Assembly: GCA_002684315.1 (NCBI GenBank) | Contig: NYVB01000183.1 | Location: 1-9,432, forward strand | DNA from: Planctomycetaceae bacterium | GTDB lineage: Bacteria; Planctomycetota; Phycisphaerae; Phycisphaerales; SM1A02 | DNA: 9,432 nt | Reading direction: 5' to 3' | Shown: in pieces, positions 4,840 through 9,432 of the stretch | Position numbering within the stretch: position 1 is the first letter of the stretch | How the letters are laid out: each line of letters starts with the position of its first letter | Program-made: the position numbers and the translations under genes | The notes under the pieces: model-generated | What the model saw: only the letters and a program-made list of their open reading frames with translations | What the model was told of the DNA's origin: nothing | Database searches by the model: none

Positions 4840-7506
4840 ATGAACATGCTGTACACGCTCATTTTCACGATTCTGACCCTCTCCGTGGCCCCGGTCACGG
4901 CTCAGGAGGCCGTTGCGCCCGACAGATTTCTGGTGGCTCAGCAGCGAAAGGGGGCGTTTTTCGGCTTTGAAGAGGCCGCAAGCTTCCCCACACCACTCCC
5001 GTCGCCCTTTTTTCGCGTGCTGACATCGGTCACCAGTCGTCCTGGATTTCCCCCCTTCGGATCGGTCAGCGTTGATGAGTCCGTGGCGTTTTCGGGTGAC
5101 TGGTCTCTCGCGTTCGAGGTCGATGGGGCTTCGATCGCCGTCGCCGTACCCACCGCACGCATACCGATCTATCCCCAGAGTGAATACGAGGTCCGGGCCC
5201 GGGTTCGAACGGCCGGACTCGCTCGTGCGGGTGCCTCGCTGGTGGTCCGACTTCATGATCTCGACGGGAGAGAGATCCCCGGAACGAAACGTGAATCGGT
5301 CCCCGTCCGCACCAACGGCGAGTGGACGATGCTGTCGGTTCGTCCGCCCACCGACATTCAATCCGCCGCCGATCTCACTTTCGAGCTTCACCTCAAGCAG
5401 GATGAGCGACCGGATCTTTCCGGCAATGTCTGGTTCGATGAGATCGAGGTCTGGCAGCTCCCTCGGATGAGCCTGACGGCTCGACCCATCTCCGGCGTCA
5501 CCCGGTTGCCCGAACGGCCGACCTTGCAGGCTTCCTTGAACGACCTCGCGACTGGAACGCTGACCGCGGTTCTCAGCGTCTTCGACCTCGACGGCGCTCT
5601 CCGCGCGGAACGCCGCGAGCCGATCTCCCGAGGAAGAACCTCTCTGGTTCTCAACTTCGACGATCTTCCGGTGGGGTGGTACCGAGGACGTTTGTCGCTT
5701 CTCGATGGCGAGACGCTGCTTGCCCGCGAGGATCAGGCGATCGCGATTCTTCCTGAATCCACCCGCAACACCCTGACCTACGAGGCACCTCACTTCGGCG
5801 TGTCATTCTCCGATTCCTTCGAGGACCCGGCCGGTACCGAATTGGAGTTCGCGTCGGTGCTTCGTCCTGATTACGTCTCGGTTCCGGTCTGGCAGTCGGG
5901 ACGACCCGCTCGTCTGGATTCCGAGCGTTCCAGGGACATGGATACCTTCGTCGATGCTTTGCATGCCTCCGGAATCGAACCCGTCTTCGAACTCTCGGGG
6001 CTTCCTTCCGACCTCACTCTGCAGAAGGTCGGTCGAACGAATGATGATGTGCTGGAGATGATCGGTCGCGGTGACCCCAAGGTCCTTGATCTTCTCTCCA
6101 ACTGGATGGCCCAGTACGGAGACGAGGTCTCTCGCTGGCGAGTCGATTCCCCCGGCCGAGTGAGTGCGCTTCAGATCGATTCAGCGCTTGGTGAGATCGA
6201 TCGACGCACCCGCACCTTCGTGGCGGCTCCGATCCTCGAACTCGACGTTGATGTTCTCGGATCCCGATCCAGGTCCGACGACTCGGATGTCTTCGAGACA
6301 GAATTCCTTCCGATGCGTTTTCTCGGTGATGGCTTCGAAGGTCCGCTTCGGACTGGTGAGTCAAGTGGTCTTCTGGTGATCGATTCCGGACGAGCTTTTC
6401 AGGATGATCGAATGCGAGCCACTCGCGTGGCCCGTGATCTCGTCGAGGCCTGGGCCCGTGGAGTGGACTACCTTGAACTTGAATCTCCCTGGAATCAAAG
6501 GAGCGGTGCCTCGTCGCTCAAGGGTCTTGATGCCGTCGGCTACGTCTTCCACATGATCGCATCACGGTTGTCGGCACGAGGCCCAGAGATTCCAGTGCCT
6601 CTGGGACGAGGCCTGAACGCCTTTCTCCTCAAGGGACAGTCCGAAGAACCCATGATCGTCGCCTGGGCGACCGAGGGTTCCGCCACCATGGAACTCGCTC
6701 CCGAATTCGGTTCGATCCGCATCACATCGATTGATGGAACCACTTCATCCCTGTTTGATGACGGCAGCCCCCGTCTGATCCAACTCGATGACGCGCCCGT
6801 CTTTCTGACCGGGTTCGACAGGAAGATCGCACGGTTTCGTGCTGAAGCTTCAATGACGCCGGAATTCATCGAAGCCTCCACCGGGGTCCATGAATGCACG
6901 TTCAGCCTGCACAATCCCTGGGCCGAAGCCATTGAAGTCCGTCTTCGCCCCGTCGGACCCGCCAGTTTTCGTTTTCAGCCCATGAGCCGTCGTGTCACCA
7001 TTCAGCCCGGTGCGCGAGAGCGGGTGGGGTTCGAGTTCACGTTTCCCAGAACACAGGTGGATGGTGCGCTTGATCTGCGATTGAGTGCCGAGATCATCGG
7101 TGCTCGGGAGCAGACCGCCCAGTTGCTGGTTCCGACGAGTGTCCAAGCCAGTCGAATGGCGTTGGAAAGTTCCTGGCGTCTCTCACGTGATGCCGGCGGG
7201 CGTGACAATGGTGTTCTGGTCAGCCTTTCCGCCTACAACAGCGGAACCACCCCCTTGTTGCTCGAGGCGTTCTGCTCCGCGGTCGGGTTCGCACCGATGC
7301 GCAAGGCGATGCCTGAAATCCTCCCTGGTGAGACGACCACCAGAACATTCTTCTATCCCGGTGGTCAGGACATTCTCCCCGGGCGTGAGATCGTGGTGGG
7401 GCTTTCGGAACTCGAATCAGACGGGTATCTGGTACGTCGGCTCGCGATCACCGAGGATGTCGGTTCCCTGTTGGTGACGGAACCGATCCTTGATGACATG
7501 GAGTGA
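4840..7506 (+). CDS. Large exported multi-domain protein resembling a glycoside hydrolase, possibly catalytically degenerate (888 aa)
   Basis: I do not recognise a named family. Residues 1-21 are a signal peptide with probable cleavage at VTA-QE. Residues about 40-208 look like a carbohydrate-binding jelly roll (SFPTP opening, SGDWSLAFEVDG, NGEWTMLSV, ending NVWFDEIEVWQLP). A beta-sandwich follows to about 305. Residues about 317-600 read as a TIM-barrel-like region: HFGVSFSDS, LRPDYVSVPVW, ALHASGIEPVFEL, then YGDEVSRWRVDSPG (426-439) and GVDYLELESPW (541-551). After it come strands ending in APVFLTGFD, as in the C-terminal sandwich of many glycosidases, and one or two Ig-like sandwiches to the end. 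In GH5/GH39-like enzymes the position after the conserved Trp carries Asn-Glu; here it is Asp-Ser. No transmembrane anchor is seen, so it is periplasmic or secreted. No Shine-Dalgarno precedes the ATG at 4840, but the symmetry of the upstream repeat favours it over the ATG at 4846. Confidence 0.85.
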   Translation: MNMLYTLIFTILTLSVAPVTAQEAVAPDRFLVAQQRKGAFFGFEEAASFPTPLPSPFFRVLTSVTSRPGFPPFGSVSVDESVAFSGDWSLAFEVDGASIAVAVPTARIPIYPQSEYEVRARVRTAGLARAGASLVVRLHDLDGREIPGTKRESVPVRTNGEWTMLSVRPPTDIQSAADLTFELHLKQDERPDLSGNVWFDEIEVWQLPRMSLTARPISGVTRLPERPTLQASLNDLATGTLTAVLSVFDLDGALRAERREPISRGRTSLVLNFDDLPVGWYRGRLSLLDGETLLAREDQAIAILPESTRNTLTYEAPHFGVSFSDSFEDPAGTELEFASVLRPDYVSVPVWQSGRPARLDSERSRDMDTFVDALHASGIEPVFELSGLPSDLTLQKVGRTNDDVLEMIGRGDPKVLDLLSNWMAQYGDEVSRWRVDSPGRVSALQIDSALGEIDRRTRTFVAAPILELDVDVLGSRSRSDDSDVFETEFLPMRFLGDGFEGPLRTGESSGLLVIDSGRAFQDDRMRATRVARDLVEAWARGVDYLELESPWNQRSGASSLKGLDAVGYVFHMIASRLSARGPEIPVPLGRGLNAFLLKGQSEEPMIVAWATEGSATMELAPEFGSIRITSIDGTTSSLFDDGSPRLIQLDDAPVFLTGFDRKIARFRAEASMTPEFIEASTGVHECTFSLHNPWAEAIEVRLRPVGPASFRFQPMSRRVTIQPGARERVGFEFTFPRTQVDGALDLRLSAEIIGAREQTAQLLVPTSVQASRMALESSWRLSRDAGGRDNGVLVSLSAYNSGTTPLLLEAFCSAVGFAPMRKAMPEILPGETTTRTFFYPGGQDILPGREIVVGLSELESDGYLVRRLAITEDVGSLLVTEPILDDME

Positions 7507-7517
7507 GCGGTCGCAGT

Positions 7518-8090
7518 TCACAGAGCGCGTTCGGGTTCTCGTCCCATCAGCGACTCGAAGATGATCCGAGTGATCTCCCAGCGACCCTGCTCGTCCTCAT
7601 CGACTTCGAAACTCCAGGTGGTGGGGACCAATCCGTAACTGCCACTGGTCGATGTCCTGCATGACAGGAAGACGAGTGCGCCGCCCGTGTCGTTTGATTC
7701 GCCCCTGAGCCGGATCACCCAGTTTTCCGTGATTCGATTGCGTCCCGAGAGGGTCTTGAAAGACTCCTCCACCGCTGAAAAAGGTCTCCCGGGTCGGGTC
7801 ACGCTGCCCAGGTGGAGCGATGCCTCCGATGAGACGCGCTGCAACATCCCCTCGACATCACCCGCCTCCGCGGCATCGACCAGTTCCGAGACCACCCGCT
7901 CTCCGTGCTCTGCAGACGTCGTCACCAGGGCATCGAGGGCGAACACCAGGCCTGCGAGGCCAACGGCTGCAAGGCTTGCGATCAGCACTCGGCTTTCTCC
8001 GGTTCGAAGAAAGCCGATGATGAGAATGAGCCCCAAGGCCCCTGAAATGATCCCGATGGGCCAGGGATTCTCTAGAAAATAGTGACTCAT
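7518..8090 (-). CDS. Two-helix membrane protein with NTF2-like C-terminal domain, unknown function (190 aa)
   Basis: Two hydrophobic helices at about 11-28 (IGIISGALGLILIIGFL) and 34-55 (RVLIASLAAVGLAGLVFALDAL) form a hairpin in the membrane. The C-terminal part (about 60-183) has the pattern of a NTF2/SnoaL-like cone fold: a helix ERVVSELVDAAEAGDVEGML, then alternating strands (ENWVIRLRG, GALVFLSCRT, TTWSFEVDED, GRWEITRIIF) ending in the typical W-x-I-x-x-I strand. Such domains often bind small ligands or act as scaffolds; I see no catalytic residues to name. GGAG lies 6 nt before the ATG, inside an inverted repeat that could hide it. The gene converges on the 888-residue protein with 11 nt between the stops, and diverges from the MptE-like gene, so it is probably transcribed alone. 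Confidence 0.82.
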   Translation of the reverse strand: MSHYFLENPWPIGIISGALGLILIIGFLRTGESRVLIASLAAVGLAGLVFALDALVTTSAEHGERVVSELVDAAEAGDVEGMLQRVSSEASLHLGSVTRPGRPFSAVEESFKTLSGRNRITENWVIRLRGESNDTGGALVFLSCRTSTSGSYGLVPTTWSFEVDEDEQGRWEITRIIFESLMGREPERAL

Positions 8091-8284
8091 GGACGTCTCC
8101 AGTGGGCATGTTTCTCCAGTTCAAATGGGCTGGAGACCGATAATCACACTATATGGAATCCGATTCATCGGGTCGTCACGGTTGATCGTTCGCCTGACGT
8201 TTTTCACTTCTTGCATTTCAAGGCAGCCTCAGCGTGTCCTCAAAAGACATCGACAGACAGTCACAATCCGACGGCTCCGGGGCC
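8091..8284. promoter_or_regulatory. Divergent intergenic region with competing inverted repeats
   Basis: This 194-bp gap separates the divergent genes at 8090 and 8285. GTCTCCAG (8095-8102) is complementary to CTGGAGAC (8130-8137); a third copy, TCTCCAG (8113-8119), can pair with the same 8130-8136 arm. The first arm includes the GGAG of the minus gene. A 12-bp palindrome, CCGATTCATCGG, lies at 8160-8171. A minus-10-like TATATG (8150-8155) reads rightward without a clear minus-35. No small ORF with a convincing start is seen. Confidence 0.4.
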
Positions 8285-9432
8285 ATGTCGCATGACACCG
8301 GGATACTCACGCGAAATCTCGCCTGTCTCGCGGTGTCTTCACCGGAGGTCGCGGCTCGAATCGAGCAGGTCGAGGGAAGTCCCGTCACCTTCCAGACCGC
8401 CGCCGACGGTGCCACCGTCGGCCTGGTCTCCGAAGGGCGCAGACTGGCGAGCCTGCATCGACCGCTGACCGAAGCACGGACCTGGGCCGAGCGCGTCGAT
8501 CCCGCGGAAACCGCCTGTGTTCTCGTCCTTGGTTTCGGAGTCGGCCACCATGTCGAAGCTCTGCTCTCCCGTCTGAATCGAACCGGAGTGGTCCTCGTTC
8601 ACGAGCCCGACGTCGCACGACTCAAGACGATTCTCTCCCGCATCGACTGCACGACGTGGATGGATCCCAGATTCGTTCGCTGGATCACGGACGCGAACGA
8701 CGAGGTCCAGTTCACCCGATGTTTCAGCGACATCGAGACGCAGATGGTCGCCGGGACGAAGATCCTCGAGCATGCACCTTCCCTTCCCGGGTTCGATGAC
8801 CAGGTGCGAACGATCAGTGAACGACTGACCGATGCGGTCAACAGTGCTCGAACGACGATGACCACGACCCTGATGCGAAGTGCGGGTACCGTTCGGAACG
8901 AACTTCTGAACGTCGATCATTACGCACTTGGATCGGGAATCGATGCGCTGTCCGGTCTGGCTCAGGGACGTCTCGGCGTGGTGGTGAGTGCGGGGCCCAG
9001 TCTTCAGAAGAACATCAGAATGCTCGCGCGAAAGGGTGTCCGGGATCGCTGCATGATCATCGCGGCGCAGACCGCCCTGCGTCCTCTTCTCGATGCCGGC
9101 ATCAAGCCGCACTTCGTCACGGCGCTTGATTACCACCACATTTCCAAGCGTTTCTACGAGGGTCTCAGCAAGAAGGACGTCGAGGGTGTCACCTTGATCG
9201 GTCTGCCCCAGGCGCATCCGGTCATCGCCGACAGCTGGCCCGGAGCGATCCGGTGGTGCCGTGCGATCGTGCTCGAACACATACTCGGGGACACGGGTCC
9301 CGATGTTCAGTCGCTCGAATCCGCCACCACCGTGGCGCACCTTTCCTATCACTTCGCCCGCCATCTCGGCTGTGATCCGGTGGCTTTCATCGGTCAGGAC
9401 CTCGGCTTCACCGACGGTCTCTACTACGCACG
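8285..9432 (+). CDS. MAF_flag10/DUF115 (MptE-like) family protein, C-terminus outside window
   Basis: The plus strand is open from an in-frame TGA at 8195 to the window end, giving 382 full codons from the ATG at 8285. The N-terminal part carries ETACVLVLGFGVGHHVEALL (about 75-94), a glycine-rich nucleotide-binding-like motif common in this family. The core follows with VSAGPSLQKNIRML (about 235-248), IIAAQTALRPLLDAGIKPHF (about 257-276) and the C-terminal ESATTVAHLSYHFARHLGCD with AFIGQDLGF (about 345-375). This order is that of the 6-hydroxymethylpterin pyrophosphokinase MptE-like / motility accessory factor (Maf) domain. Members include the archaeal pterin enzyme and bacterial Maf proteins tied to flagellin glycosylation; which role applies here is unknown without the downstream genes. 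The start is uncertain: GTG at 8234 in the same frame has AAGG 10 nt upstream and would add 17 polar residues, while the ATG has no ribosome binding site at normal spacing. Confidence 0.87.
   Translation, partial: MSHDTGILTRNLACLAVSSPEVAARIEQVEGSPVTFQTAADGATVGLVSEGRRLASLHRPLTEARTWAERVDPAETACVLVLGFGVGHHVEALLSRLNRTGVVLVHEPDVARLKTILSRIDCTTWMDPRFVRWITDANDEVQFTRCFSDIETQMVAGTKILEHAPSLPGFDDQVRTISERLTDAVNSARTTMTTTLMRSAGTVRNELLNVDHYALGSGIDALSGLAQGRLGVVVSAGPSLQKNIRMLARKGVRDRCMIIAAQTALRPLLDAGIKPHFVTALDYHHISKRFYEGLSKKDVEGVTLIGLPQAHPVIADSWPGAIRWCRAIVLEHILGDTGPDVQSLESATTVAHLSYHFARHLGCDPVAFIGQDLGFTDGLYYA

Noticed and set aside
4819..5793. Minus-strand open frame of 324 codons opposite the start of the 888-residue gene
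   Set aside because: The plus frame has a signal peptide and clear beta-sandwich patterns, while this one is polar and featureless and would overlap the divergent control region.
7507..7517. Terminator between the convergent genes ending at 7506 and 7518
   Set aside because: No inverted repeat of useful length and no T-run could be found around the 11-nt gap.
8339..9364. Minus-strand open frame of 341 codons
   Set aside because: It is antisense to the MptE-like gene, whose conserved motifs are unmistakable; the antisense product shows no recognisable domain.
1..9432. CRISPR array, transposase, tRNA, toxin-antitoxin pair or phage genes
   Set aside because: No spaced direct repeats, terminal repeats, tRNA-like cloverleaf or characteristic protein motifs were seen on either strand.

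Overview
The window looks like chromosomal DNA of a GC-rich (roughly 60 percent by eye) Gram-negative-type bacterium, most likely a planctomycete of the Phycisphaerae kind. That placement is an inference. It rests on large exported proteins of no familiar family, an exported PepSY-FKBP fusion, a MptE/Maf-type (DUF115) protein and the general codon style. There are no rRNA, tRNA, insertion-sequence, phage or CRISPR signals, and the genes are packed tightly with short gaps.

Layout. (1) 1-759, minus strand: the N-terminal 253 codons of an exported FKBP-type peptidyl-prolyl isomerase with two PepSY-like repeats ahead of the isomerase domain; its C-terminus lies outside the window. (2) 842-1120, plus: a small secreted, possibly lipidated acidic protein, divergent from the isomerase. 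(3) 1128-4782, minus: four genes in one run, read right to left: a single-pass membrane protein with a coiled coil (4030-4782), a low-specificity L-threonine aldolase (2932-4008), a HAD-IA hydrolase of beta-phosphoglucomutase type (2246-2935) and an M29 metallo-aminopeptidase (1128-2249). The last three are joined by two ATGA stop/start overlaps, so they are probably translated as a coupled unit. (4) 4840-7506, plus: an 888-residue exported multi-domain protein that resembles a glycoside hydrolase in layout but lacks an obvious acid/base signature. (5) 7518-8090, minus: a two-helix membrane protein with an NTF2-like C-terminal domain. (6) 8285-9432, plus: a MAF_flag10/DUF115 (MptE-like) protein cut by the window end. 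Items 1 and 6 are long open frames that run off the window edges.

How the genes may work together. The clearest functional unit is the threonine aldolase, HAD hydrolase and M29 peptidase trio. A plausible but unproven reading is peptide and amino-acid salvage: the peptidase frees amino acids, the aldolase splits beta-hydroxy amino acids to glycine plus an aldehyde, and the HAD enzyme acts on a small phosphorylated product. The remaining genes are mostly envelope proteins without an evident common pathway.

The most striking non-coding structure is the 57-bp gap between the divergent genes at 4782 and 4840. It is exactly symmetrical: each start codon sits 7 nt downstream of the octamer GCCGATAG, giving a perfect 8+27+8 inverted repeat. 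A second 8+27+8 inverted repeat covers the ribosome binding site of the gene starting at 8090 and competes with a 7-bp local hairpin, which could form a translational switch. I found no obvious new defence or mobile system. The findings concern domain architecture, operon logic and leader structures.
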